Below, piece after piece: positions 34,720 to 46,950 of a stretch of DNA of 64,000 bases; the stretch's first letter is position 1, and each line of letters opens with the position of its first letter. The stretch is from Craterostigma plantagineum (taxonomy: Eukaryota; Streptophyta; Magnoliopsida; Lamiales; Linderniaceae): positions 248,001 to 312,000 of the forward strand of contig JAPQWV010000332.1 in assembly GCA_027422505.1 (NCBI GenBank). The letters are read 5' to 3'. The notes under the pieces are model-generated. The model saw only the letters and a program-made list of their open reading frames with translations, was not told the DNA's origin and did not search any database. A program made the position numbers and the translations under genes.

Positions 34720-36300
34720 TTTATGCAGGTTATCATATGTTATTGTATGACCGTATCTTATCCTTTACGTATAGAGTATCAGAATATCCAGGTTAACCGT
34801 ACCATTAATACTATACATACCGTACCTTATATACAGCACATGAAGTACCTTGTCTGTTGTACACTAAGGTACCTTGTGTTTTACAGAAGGTACCTTTTCA
34901 TTTACATATATAGTACCATAACCTGCATGTTGACGGTATCCAGAATTATACATATACGGTACCCAGATATGAAAGTATACGGTATCATTTGTTATACGAT
35001 CGAAAAATGAATACATTCCTAATCGAATCGCGTTGTCCTGCGTTATTTTCACAATGCCGAACAATAACGAAACGAGAAAAAAAAGGAAAGCCTAATGCAC
35101 CGAGTTCACAGATCTAGCACTCACCAAATTATTCAAAACATGTTGTAGATGTTCTTGCTTTTATCCTTATACTACAATGAATCTTGGTATTTTAAGATTT
35201 AATTCATCCGTGCGGGGTTTAATGCACCGAATTTGATCTGAAACGTATTGCATACTATATATTATTGTTCTACGGTGGTCCGAGATGAAAAAGTACTTCG
35301 ATCGACCTCGAAAAATACTAACCCTAGTACGTCGTATCATATATATAAGGGACGCCGTACCTTAAATATCTTTGTAGGGGTACCTCTCCTTTGGTTTAAA
35401 GAGTACCAAATCAGCCACGGACGACGTACCCAAAATTACTGATGACATGAAACATTTTAGGAAAGCCACTGACATGTCTCATGAGCTTACTTTTATTATT
35501 TAATACCTCGTATGTCAGAATCTGACCAACTCATGACTGAAAATGTCAGAAATCTCTCAAATCATCACTGAAAAATGTCAAAAAAATGTGCAATCATTAC
35601 TGAAAAAGTCAGAAAATGTCTAATCCTTGTCTTCCACGTGAACACTTGCTGAAATACGTCGTTTGTGACGGAATATAGTCAAGGATTAAATACCATTTGT
35701 TACTTTAATTTTAGGGTACCAAAATTGCATGTCTTAGAGTACCAAAATGGCATGTCTTAGAGTACCAAAATTGCATGTCTTAGAGTACCATAATTGAATG
35801 TCGTAGGGTACCAAACCGGCATTCATCACAGTTCCAAATTAGGTACCAAAATTACATGTCTTAGAGTACCAAAATTGCATGTCTTATCATACCAAAATGA
35901 CGTTCATAACAGTACCAAAAAGTAGTATATAACCGTACCAAACGTGCATGTCGTAGGGTACCAAACTGGCATGTCGTAGGGTACCAAACTGGCATGTCGT
36001 AGGGTACCAAACTGGCATTCATCACAGTACCAAATTAACATATATTACTTCACCAAATGTGCATACAGTAGCAAAGCGACGTCTTCTAGGGTACCAAAAT
36101 GATGAAGACTTAGGGTACCAAAATGGCATTAATAACAGTAACAAAGAGTAATATATAACCGTACCAAACTTGCATGTCATAGGGTACCAAACTGGCCTTA
36201 ATTACAGTACCAGATTTACATATAATACTGTACCAAACGTGTATCAATTACAATACCAAACTGGCAGTCTTTACAGTACCAAATTTGGACAAAAACTTCC
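34720..36300. repeat. GTACC-rich non-coding region between the Ulp1 and transposase genes
   Basis: Scattered GGTACC/GTACC motifs from 34795 become a dense irregular tandem array at about 35710-36290, with units such as AGGGTACCAAAATTGCATGT and AGTACCAAATTTACAT. The motif reads GGTACCAAA here, the reverse of the TTTGGTACC orientation in the Ulp1 intron, so both arrays read TTTGGTACC relative to the nearest gene. A separate short series of TGAAAA(A)TGTCAGAAA repeats lies at 35515-35620. Confidence 0.88.
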
Positions 36301-36408
36301 ACTTACTGGCATCATTTAGACAAAAAGAATGAGCCAAGACCATACAAAACAACACCGAAAAAGGTCATGGGACAAAAGCAATGACAAAATACATGGAAAA
36401 TACGGACG

Positions 36409-38648
36409 CTACGTCGTTACGGCTTCTGTACAAGTACGGCGATTATGTCCGTATTTCCCACATATTTTACACTTGTTGGATCTTCTATCTACCTGAGATG
36501 GAATCCTCCGTGTCTTTCGGCGACCGGGGAGAACGCAGATGTCCTGGTCGCGAATGAAATTCCCATCATCGGTTTGAGCATTCATCTCGTGAGTCGAAAT
36601 AGGGTTGATGATCGACATATATGCATCTCTATACTTCTGGCATCGGAAGTTCGGATCACAATAATCGTAAAAAGAATGTCTCATAGTCGCAATGCACGCT
36701 GCTGCATGCTTACAAGGGATTCTATAGACTTCCCATTCTCTGCATGAGCAGGTCCGCTGTTGGATGTCCACCGCAAATGAGCCATCTTCACCGACCACCT
36801 CAAATGCCACGTTCGAAGATTTACTCACTTTCAACGTGCGGCCAGCAGAGATATTCTGAACAAGTTTCTTTTCTTGTTTTGGACATAACTCGCTAACAAA
36901 GGTCATTCCTCTCTCGCGTCGTTCGTACATCATCGTCATGATTTTCACGCCAATGGTATCAACCATTCCCTTTACAGGCAACAACCGTGCTTCTCTTACC
37001 CAAGAATTCCAACACTCTGCTTGATTGTTGTTAATAACTCCCCACCTATTCCCGTCGAATAACGCATTTGCCCAACATGTTGGATCTGATCGCTCAATAA
37101 AAGTCTGCGCAATTGGCATAAACTCGATGATGCTGGCGACGTGATTATGAAATTGAACCGAAGTAGTTGCATAAGCCGCTTTTTTTAACACGGATGACCA
37201 ATGTTTCTTGTTGTGCTTGTAATGTTTCATCACCTGTAAAAATTAAGAACAAATTACTTGCATCGTATTCACTAATGTAGTGAGCACATTACTAAAAAGT
37301 ACCTCTTTCTTGAAGTTGTCGACCAAATGGCGCAAGCAATATGCATGACGACTTCCTGGAAATGATATAGAAACAGCTTTAATAATACTCGGATGCCGAT
37401 CTGAGAAGAACGTCAGCTCCCTCAATGTCGATGGGTAATGATGAAACATGCTCCTCAACTTAGCAAAGAACCACTCCCAGTTTTCATCATTTTCGACGCT
37501 TACAACGCCAAAGGCAACCGTGAACAAATCTTCGTTTGCATCCTTTGCGACGGCCGTAACGAGCACTCCTTTAAACTTGGTCTTAATGTGAGTACCATCA
37601 ACATAAATGAACGGCCGACATCCACGAACAAAGCCTACGAGACACGCGTGGAAGCAGATAAAGAGCCGACGAAACTTGTTGTCGTGAGGGTATACATCGT
37701 ACTCAGCCACGCTACCCGGATTGGTTTCTCTAACGGCATTACAATACCACCTCAACTGATCAAACGTACCATTATCCAACCCATATATGTTACGAATTGC
37801 ACTTTCTTTGCCTCTATACGCCTTATGGTACCCCACTTCAACTCCATAGTCCCTTAGGATGTCTTTAACCATGGCACCGGGACGATACGATTGCTCGTCT
37901 CGGACCCTCTCTTTCACTATGTTCCCTACCCACGGCGCGTCCGCTCGCGGATGATCACGACTCCTTAGAGTATCTTCACCACAACTGTGTTGTAGATTGG
38001 ATCTCCGAATCGCAAATGAATTGTCACATTTATAACGCGAAGCATATATCCGCCACTTGCACGTCTCATCCTTGCAAACGGCAATGATCTTTGCATATAC
38101 AAAGTTTCTTCGAATCGCAATGGAGTAGTTCTTCAAATTCCGTCTAAATTCATCTGCATCCCTAAAGATTTGTCCATCTCCCCGAATGCAATGACTCCAT
38201 GCATCTACTGTGTTTCTTTCAAAATCAAACTCCACGGATTCTCCGTTGTCTTCCGTACTACAAGTAATTTTATCAATCATCAATATGAAAACCCAAAATT
38301 TAAAGTTTAACAACTTAAAATAAAAACAAACCCGTTCGTCGGGCCACTTGTACCACATTCATCGGCACGTTCCACTTTCATCGGTATCATTGAAAATTTG
38401 TATCGCATAAACAGCTGATACCTATTGAAAACATCCGTATTTTCTTTCAATGTCGAGTACAAACTTTGGAACGGAACTTGATACTTTATTGAGTCATGCC
38501 GGGACTCGATATCCGACCACCTTCTTTGGAGGGATACGTATATATCGATAAGCGTCGTTGCTTCATTGATTAATAGTAACGAAGACTCCCTTTTATACTC
38601 ACACATTGCAAATAACGTCCTGCCATCAAACGAATTTGCAGACGCCAT
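36409..38648 (-). CDS. MULE-2 transposase (MuDR-type), intact, three exons
   Basis: Exons 38648-38332, 38257-37303 and 37233-36409 join in phase to 698 residues without a stop. Domain order: N-terminal PB1-like part (1-105); FAR1/MuDR DNA-binding-like region with CKDETCKWRIYASRYKC; MULE DDE domain with D326 (IYVDGTHIKTKF), D392 (FFSDRHPSIIKA) and E497 (NNNQAECWNSWV); SWIM zinc finger CSCREWEVYRIPCKH (C586, C588, C598, H600); and a C-terminal zinc knuckle CKICGKYGHNRRTC (C679, C682, H687, C692). It should bind the element ends and catalyse excision and insertion with a 9-bp duplication. The MULE-1 transposase in this window has the same order but is dead. Splice sites are canonical but unproven. 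Confidence 0.92.
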
Positions 38649-38679
38649 ATTTTCAGATAATATGGCAACCTGTTAAAAT

Positions 38680-38880
38680 GGTACGGTGTATAGTTTAGAT
38701 TGGTACTGCATAACTGGACATTTTGGTAACGTATAGACATGCTACTTGGTACGTAATAAATACACAAAGATACTACATAACAAATGTCCAATCGGACTGT
38801 GTCGCATAATGTATTTAGGTACGGTAACACAACATACAATGGTACGTTATATTCATAGGAAATGGTACGTCGTAACAGTT
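38680..38880. repeat. Upstream GGTAC motif cluster of the MULE-2 transposase gene
   Basis: Six or so GGTAC motifs (AATGGTACGGTG, TTGGTACTGCA, TTGGTACGTAAT, TAGGTACGGTAA, AATGGTACGTTA, AATGGTACGTCG) in the presumed promoter of the minus-strand transposase. Confidence 0.8.
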
Positions 38881-39376
38881 ACATAAAAGAAAATCGAAAT
38901 CTCGACGGATTAGCCTCAATAACTATCAAATCCTAACATTTCACTCTTATATGGAGCTCTTGGATCGCATTGAGCTCCCGGATTTGGGATAAACCTTGAA
39001 CAAATGCCCAAAATCGATTAACCTAACCCAAACCAAAAGAAAAACTTACCTGACAAAATCAGCCCCAAAAATCGAGAACCCAACGTTCAATAGGGTCTTC
39101 GATCCTTGTCCGGCACCGGCACGAGCAGACGGAGTTGGTCGGCAAGAAGAAATCGTCGACGGCGAGCTGAAGGTCGGATTTTGCAGAGAAAAAAAAAGCT
39201 GAAATGAAATTCTAAATCATTTAATAAGGGTATTTTCGTAATCTTAGGTTATTAGGTACCTAAGTGTAAAAATTTTATTGAACTGGGTACCTAGCTGTAA
39301 AATTGTTCTGACAAGGTACCTAAGTGGCAGATGTTTTTCCTATTGGGTATTTAAGTGTAGATTTCCGATGATTTTA

Positions 39377-42300
39377 TCTTGTTTAATCTTTGTTCTCTTT
39401 GTAAATCAATTTTTCTTTAGAGCCCGCAATAAATGAAAGTCTGTTACTATAAACTGGTCTGTCCAAGATATAAACTCATGGCATGGGCCGGGTTTATTTA
39501 TCCAAGCCTGATAATTATTCAGAAGTGACTAAAATATCCCTACTCTACTAAATTATAAAATCATCTTTATTTCATGTGATTTTTATAGTAAAAACAAATA
39601 ACACTAAATTATTCCTTGTTTCACGGTGATCAAATTGATATGCACATCTATGTTTCAATATGCGTAAGTATATTTATTTTTGTAAATTATGTAATGATCG
39701 AATAAAGGCTATTTTGTAATTTAACCAATATACAAAGATGTTGTTTGTATTGAAAAGTAAACAAGATAATAATGCAATATAGTATTGTAAAAAATACAAA
39801 CTGAACTCCTAATCAGTACAAATGAGGAGATTATAATCTTTAGATAAATTTATGTGACGCTGTTTTATATACAAAACGAAACGCAGCCTTAAGACTCATT
39901 TTAAATTTAAAAAATTTAACAAATAAATTCACAGTTTTAATCCGTATTATTTTCAAATATGTCAAAAATTGATTTCATTCCAAAACTCAAGCGTACTAGT
40001 AACTTATTAAGAACATTGATTTCATTCAAAAAATTGATTTCATTCAAAAAATTGACGCATTCTGGGTAACACATCATTAAGAACATTCTAGAAGGTTCAT
40101 GATTGTTAGAGATAACAGTACAATAACTTAATATTACCACATTGCCTGCAAATAATACCACATGTCTGATAAAAAATAACAATATAAACAAAGTTTATAA
40201 CACATTTGTAGCTACAAATACCACAAAATAACTAAACAATACCACATTACTATTTCGATTAATTTCGTTCATAAATTCATATGAAGCTAAATCACAAAAT
40301 TCATGGAAATTATGAAGCTAAATCACAAAATTCCTTTAAACGACACGTTTTGCGAATGTTGATATCAATATGTGAAAGTTGATATAAAAAATCATGTAAA
40401 CATATAGCTATTCCTTCACAAATGCTAGTATCTCATTTGATGAGACATAGCGTTATGAATTGCATCACAAACGTATTCAAATTTCAAAATTAAACCAGAA
40501 ATATCATTTATATGTCGTAAATATGTATTTGATACATTCTCGAAGTTATTTGTTAAGGAATATTAACAGGATTGTTCGTTAACCTCACCAGTACCAGATT
40601 GCCCACACGTAATACTACATGTTTGCTATAAAATAGCAATACGAACCTAGCGAATAACTAGTGATCCCGCATAATAAGTTTCCAGTACCACATTTCTAAT
40701 TCGATTAATTTCGTTTATAAATACACATTGTTCGAGATTTACAAGATTACTATGATTTGATCACACCAAATTCCTTTAAAAGTCACATTGTTCGATTGAG
40801 GTGGATGATAGTGAATGTTCGAGGTCAATAGTTATTCAAAACATAGACTATTACTTTGTTCATTGAAACAACACATATGAATTTCAGCACGAATGCCATC
40901 AAAATTCAAAATTAAACCACCAATATCATTTTAATAGTCGTAAATCCTGACACCTTAAGGGTAACCCTGAAACATTAAGCCTTAATCTCCATAAACACAT
41001 AACCCTAAACCTTGGTGCGACAATTACAACAATTTGTAACACATAAACAACTCTGAGTAACATATTTAACTAATGGACAACAGTTAAATATTTATTAGTA
41101 ACACATTTGCACTGATTTAGCAATCCCGCCCAAAATCCCAATCGTGGCATAAATCCCGCCCAATTAACCCAAATCCACAAATTCCGCCCAAAATTTAGCA
41201 AGTATAGTAAATTTATCCAAATCCATCCAAAACCAATATCCCGCCCAAAATTTATCGAAATAGTTCTGCTAAAAAATACCATATCAATAGTTATGAAGAA
41301 CAGTAAAACGACATAATATACCACTTTAGATATACAAAGTAATGCTTCAATTAGTAATAGTTCAAATACCAAAAGTGTCTGTTAAAAAATATCACATCAA
41401 TACTTACAAAAAACAAAAATATGTCATAATATACCATTTAGACAATCCAAGTAACGCTTCTATTTCATCTAGTAACATTTCGATGCCAAAAATTATCGAA
41501 ACAGGTCTGTTCAATCTTCCATCAATACTTATGAAAAAGAAAATTAGGTACCAATTAATCGACAAAGAAGTCGATTATGAGTTAGCCCTTGTATCATGGC
41601 CCACTTTGTTCTTAGTACCATAAGTTGGACAAAAAATACCACATATATACTTATTATAAACAAAAGGAAGTCAGAAGATACCACTTTGTCGGACAAAAAA
41701 ATATCGTTTACGAGTAATGAGTAACGTATCTTGATACTGTTATAACTTTAAGACGTAACCTAGTAACAATAATCCATGAAATAGTAACACGTATTTCAGA
41801 TGAATCGATGCCTGCCATACGACCTGCTTCACACAATGTACGTTTTAGAAGTGATGAGGTGACTATTGTTTCAAAATTCACAGCCTATGAAATGCCCAAA
41901 CTATGGGTACCTCGAATACACACAGATTAGTTACAATTGCTGCAAAAATCTAGTTCGATTTGGCCAGATTTTTCTCGAATTTGAACCCATATAAAAATTC
42001 ATTACAATTCTTACATCGTACTTCGTTAATACTAGAATAAATCCTACGTGACACGCCGAAATTGATTGGTTGATGGGACAGTCGATTGTGCTCGATTCAT
42101 TGTGAAAAATAGGTTTTGATTATCCGAAGAAATAAATATAAACCTGTTAAAAATATTTTACTATCGATAAGTAACATATTATCATTTTAAAGTAATGCTT
42201 ATGGTTTTTATGATAACAAGTCGTCGTATCTCTGTTGCATAAACCTGGCGTCGAATACCCCTTCAGATAACACTTTATGAAGGGTGTTTTATCAAAACAT

Positions 42301-42925
42301 AGTTAGGATCTTTAGCTTTGAATTTTTAAAAATAAGGTTCTTATAACTAAATAATATTCTAATAGGACCTAAGGACTAAGTTTAAAATTTTGGGGGGCCT
42401 GAACACAAATTGTCCCTAGATTAAAACGCCAACTGCAGATGATGAGTAACCTTATAAATGTACGCAGTGTATATTTGGGGTGTGCTCCATTTTCGTATAT
42501 GATATATATAGTATGTTTTATTTCTTTTATTACTTGAATAATAATAAGTGGGGTGTTAAAAACAATGGCTTATCGTTTCTAGCTGAGAAAATAATATGTG
42601 TGGTGTAGGGTTCTCCGTTGACGTTTTCCACATAGTTATCAATCTGAAATCGTATCACACATCATCTTATATACATGATATTTTTTATAACTAAATATGT
42701 CACTCTCCCCACTTCATTTCTTGATAAACTTTAAACTACACGTCTAATTGAAATATGAGATTCACTCGTTTTGTTGTGGTTCCTAAATATATCCCTAATT
42801 GGATAAGCGGAATATTTAAAAAATTGGCGACATAGTCAACGTGAAAAAAATAGTCCGGTTCATTTTTTCTTATTTTAAAAAAATATTCGATTTAAGGATA
42901 TTTGCATCATTTGACATGGTATCTT
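39377..42925. other. AT-rich, repeat-like non-coding region
   Basis: No gene recognised on either strand. From about 40140 to 41780 it is rich in short motifs ATACCAC, AGTAACA and AATACCA in degenerate repeats: a block near 40240-40350 (ACCACATTACTATTTCGATT) recurs near 40690-40790 (ACCACATTTCTAATTCGATT), and about 120-bp units recur near 41270, 41385, 41520 and 41640. It resembles the non-coding arrays of the two MULEs in style, with a different core, but I found no TSD or protein to define an element. Confidence 0.55.
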
Positions 42926-42929
42926 TTTA

Positions 42930-43265
42930 AAAATGGGTCCCCTGCTCAGTGGACCCGTGCTATATAGCAGGGGACCGCGCCCATCTTGTGCGCAGCATGG
43001 GCGGGATCCCTGTTGTGTGTGCGGGGGACCCCTGCGCTTGTGCGAGGTCCCCTGCTGTATGTGCGGGGACCCCTTCGCTGTGTGTGCGGGACCCCAGCAC
43101 ACTGTGCGGCTGCAGGTTCCCCTGCTGTGTGCGCGAGTCTTCTGCGCTGTGTGCGGGGACCCTGCACTGCTGCCCGCACACACCGCAGGGGTCCCCCAGT
43201 ACACAAGGCAGGGTCCCCCACACACAAGGCAGGGGTCCCGCCCATGCTGCAAGGATCCCGCCCAT
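42930..43265. repeat. Stand-alone GGGWCCC fold-back array
   Basis: GC-rich block with GGGACCCC, GGTCCCCTGC and CGGGATCC units. The left part (GCAGCATGGGCGGGATCCCT near 42992, then GTGCGGGGGACCCCTGCGC) pairs with the reverse complement of the right end (CGGGATCCTTGCAGCATGGG, GGGGTCCCCCAGTACACAAG). Same design as in MULE-1, 19 kb away, but in a different context. The many overlapping open frames here are repeat artefacts. Confidence 0.88.
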
Positions 43266-43272
43266 GTTGCAA

Positions 43273-43297
43273 ATATATATATATATATATATATATA
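43273..43297. repeat. (TA)n microsatellite
   Basis: Uninterrupted TA repeat directly after the GGGWCCC array. Confidence 0.95.
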
Positions 43298-43339
43298 CGT
43301 GTTGCGGATTTGAACCCATGACCTATTAATTGAACGCTT

Positions 43340-43524
43340 GACTACACAAATCTAACGATTATCTTACTTTATAATTGAATTTACTTTCCATCGAATATAT
43401 AAAGTTTACATTTCGAAATTATCTTCGATGATAACATATTAAACAACAATTGTTACAAATGATATCTTAATAGAAAAAATATGGGCATCAAAGCGGCGCA
43501 TCGTGCGCGGCTCGAGAATTCTAT
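43340..43524 (+). mobile_element. 3' terminal remnant of a first Helitron
   Basis: About 185 bp nearly identical to the 3' end of the following Helitron (47390-47573), including GGGCATCAAAGCGGCGCATC and GTGCGCGGCTCGAGAATTCT. It ends CTAT rather than CTAG. Its 5' part is not identified; the GGGWCCC block may have been inside it. Confidence 0.7.
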
Positions 43525-45019
43525 TATCTTATACATAAATAGAAATGTAGGAAGATTGTACAATGGACACGTGTCCCTATTAAATAATAACATAATGAAT
43601 GAAAAAAGCCTCCCACGATGAAAGCCCACAACAGTACCTGGAATAAAAAACCAACTTGTCCCTATCGCTTTCTGTTTTATATTACATAATAAAATAATGA
43701 GTGTCAATACCTCCCATGATAGTTGATGATGATAGTTATGCATTGCACGGGCAAGAAAAAATATATCAAAATTTCTTTTCCCGTTGGAAACAATTGTTTA
43801 CTTTTCTCATTCGTTCTTTTATGTCGTTTACCATTTACCTTGTGGCCGTTGGTTTCTTTCATGTGTATGTCGTGCATGCATGTGCTAAGTTCGAGTATTA
43901 GTTCTTCATGTGTTTTCTTACATTGATACGCATGTGCCGTTGATATCTTATTCTGCAAATGTGCTGATTTATATGCCAAATCTTGAAGTTGTTCTGAGTT
44001 TAACTTGGTTCTATCCAACGTGCGACACTCAAATTTTTTCTTCACATGGTAATACAATGTACCATGCATGTCTTCGTCAATATATAAACTGAATAAATTC
44101 TCGACTTCCAAAAGGTAGCGTCTAAACGAGTTAATATGACAGTTTTCGTTTATTATTTTTACCCATTTATATTTTCAGCCATAATACATATTTCAATTGC
44201 CATATAATGCATTTATTCCCTATTAAAAAAATTAGCATGTCTTCGTCATTAGTTTCTATGTTTTAACATATGCATTTATTCCCTAATAAAAAAAATTAGC
44301 ATGTATTCGTCATTAGTTTTCTATGTTTTATCATATGCATCTGCCTTCGAATTTTTTTATGTGTATGTAAACTGCATTTCTTTACTTAATTATATACAAC
44401 ACAAGTGCATTCATTCACTAAGTTCCAACAGAAGTTCCTCATATGTTCTTTTAGCATAGTTTGATGCTATCCGATTTTGCATTTATAAGCCAATTATTGA
44501 GTTTGTTTTTATATATGTATGCTGTTGTGATTACTCTGGCATTCATTTAATGTTCCGTTACCCAACGTTTGACACTCAAACATTATCACTACAATGTACT
44601 TCAACTTTAAATATGCAGGTATTACGAATCAACTTGGACTCTCTATAGAGTTTTCGAAAATCATCGACTTTCAAAAGGTAATGTTGACAGCAAATGCATT
44701 TGACTCTCAAATGTTATCATTACACTGTACTTCACCTTTAAATATGCAGGTTTTAAGAATCAACTTGGACGATCAACAAAGTTTTAAAAAGTCGACTTTT
44801 GGGAGGTAATTTCAACGCCAATTAATTTGACTGTTATCATTGCTTTTTATATTTTCAGTTTTACGTTATGCTATAAGATATTATTTTCAATGACCATTCC
44901 ATATAAGGCATTTGTTTCCTAATGAACAACACGTTAGTATGTCTTCGTCATTAGTGTTGTATCCATTACTAATTATTGATGCTTTTAGTTGGTAGATTGT
45001 CAATAACTGTAAAATAACT

Positions 45020-46060
45020 ATGGTTGCGGTCCAATATCCCTCCAAATCATAATATTCAAACAAAACGAATGCATCAATTGTCACTACAACGGGAAGCTCG
45101 AGCTTTCAGAATGACAGTTCTTCGCAATAATCGTGGAAGGCATTCTGCCAATATTCAGCCTATTATATCACGCAATCAAGCTGGTAAAAAACTATTAATT
45201 TCTACATGTTTGTTCATAGTCAATATTTTCACTATTTAATATTCATTTCAAAACAAAATCTTTGTAGTACCACAAGTAGAAGATGTTCTTTCTCGCAACG
45301 CTCAGATATTGGTCATAGAATACAAATGCCCGAATTGCAATGCCATCATGTGGGTATCTGAGAAAGTTCGATAGCAGCTTGAGAAATCCAAGATTTCATC
45401 TAGGTTGTGGAAATGGTCAAGTACAACTACCAAGTCTTCCAGTGTCACCACCATTCCTTCAGTCCCTTCTATCGCAGACAGTCTTCAAAGACAAAATCTG
45501 AATGTACAATTCATTATTGGCATTCACTTCAATAGGGGCCAGATCGACAACAGTGTTAATGATGGTAGGGGACCTTATGTGTTTCGTATTGGTGGTAGCA
45601 ATTACCATCGAATAGGGTCATTACTCCCCGAACCAGGGATCGGTCCCCAATTTGCTCAGCTGTATATATATGACACTGACAATGAGGTTTTCAATCGGTT
45701 TAATGCTATGGGATCGTCGACCACTTCAGACATAAATGGTGACATACTCCGTGACCTTCAACGCATGCTCGATCATGTAAATTCCTATGTTCCCATTTTT
45801 TGAAGTGCTCGAGATATGTTGGTCGAACAACATAACAATATTAATCTTCGTATACGCATCATTCAAGCAAGAGAAGGCAGACAATATACGCGTCCAACAT
45901 CAAGTGAAGTCGATGCGTTGTTGGTAGGTGATTGTACTGAGGAACTGGGACATAGAGACATAATTCTACAAACATGCAGTTGTGCTTTACAGAGGATAAA
46001 TGGGACTCATCCTGCTTATATGCCTCTTCAATATCCATTACTACGTATGTTTTTAATATG
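45020..46060 (+). pseudogene. Helitron replicase/helicase N-terminal fragment
   Basis: Fragments in several frames: MHQLSLQREARAFRMTV; YKCPNCNAIMWVSEKVR followed by TAG; then 45405-45803 with GPYVFRIGGSNYHRIGSLLP and AQLYIYDTDNEVFNRFNAMG; a TGA at 45801-45803 in the middle of a conserved stretch; and EVDALLVGD, RDIILQT, LQRINGTHPAYMPLQYPLL to about 46044. These are the recognised landmarks upstream of the Helitron-like catalytic domain. The sequence breaks off at PLQYPLL, just before the Rep domain would start, so no functional product is possible. Confidence 0.8.
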
Positions 46061-46950
46061 AGGATCGCTTTAGGTGCATATCTAACAACAAGATTTAGCA
46101 GAGTGTTCTTTGACCCAAACATTGACGACGCCCAAAAGATTCGTTTATGGTATGTTATTTTGTTACAATTTTATTAATCGTTGCTATTTATTCCATTTGT
46201 ATGTCATTAACTAAATCATCATTGTTTGTCAGGTATGCTTGGGATAATATTGCACGAACCCATATTTTATTGAGTCGAGACGGGGAAACACTCTACAATT
46301 ACACAGCTTGCTTGACGCTGTTCCAATCAACTTAACTGATTACCGTGTCGCTGAGAACGTAATATTCCCTTACTTTTTTGCAAATAAAGTATTTGTTGTA
46401 TCATGTTAATGATATAAGATATTATTTTTATGCAGATTCGGTGCTTTCGTATATGCGCATGTATAGCTCACATAGAAATGGCGACAATTTGGTACGAATC
46501 GTGTCCGCTCTGTAAGGTAAATAAAGTCATCGATGGTTATTGCATAACTTGCAAAAGGTTGGTTGCACACACTATCCCGAGGTAACTACTTCGTTCGTTT
46601 TATAAATGCATTTACGTCGTGGACATAATTATAATTATATTTTCTCAATTTTTATTCTTACATTATTGTCTGACCTTCAGATATAGATTGAAGACAACAA
46701 TTAGTGACAAATCTGGTTCCAAACAGTTGACGTGTTGGAATGATCATGCGAATGTCATATTAAGCATATCAGCATTGGAATTAGAGCAGATTTATATTGA
46801 GGTATAAATGTTGTGACGATTCAACTTTTTCACGGGTCTTAAATTTATTTTTTCGGACAACGTTATAGGGGGAGATGATGGGCCATTCCTACTAGAAGAT
46901 TATGTGAATAATCGCTTGATGTCGAAATTTGTGTTTATACTGAGGGCGCC
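46061..46950 (+). pseudogene. RPA-like (OB-fold) protein fragment in the Helitron
   Basis: Exon-like pieces separated by short introns: LGAYLTTRFSRVFFDPNIDD, YAWDNIARTHILLSRDGETL, IRCFRICACIAHIEMATIWY with ESCPLCKVNKVIDGYCITCK, YRLKTTISDKSG, LTCWNDHANVILSISALELE. The CPLC...CITC zinc site after a conserved W-Y fits the C-terminal OB fold of RPA70-type proteins carried by many plant Helitrons. Directly abutting the truncated replicase, it suggests an internal deletion fused the two genes. Frame is not continuous. Confidence 0.7.

Larger units (their letters stand above)
30744..39367. mobile_element. MULE-2: Ulp1-type Mutator-like element with intact transposase, 8.6 kb
   Basis: Bounded by a perfect 9-bp duplication ATGATTTTA (30735-30743 and 39368-39376). 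Ends form a degenerate inverted repeat centred on CACTTAAATACC (left near 30752; right, reverse complement, near 39356), followed inward on both sides by repeated GGTACCTA motifs. Contents: an Ulp1-type protease gene (+), GTACC arrays, and a three-exon transposase (-) converging on it. The transposase frame is complete, so the element may still be, or recently have been, competent to supply transposase. Confidence 0.92.

Noticed and set aside
42875..43329. Six overlapping frames of 108-126 codons on both strands
   Set aside because: Same artefact of GC-rich fold-back repeats; products are Cys/Pro/Gly repeats with no family.
43704..44111. 135-codon minus-strand frame within the Helitron
   Set aside because: No recognisable motif, opposite to the replicase and RPA-like fragments, and AT-rich; kept as probable chance.
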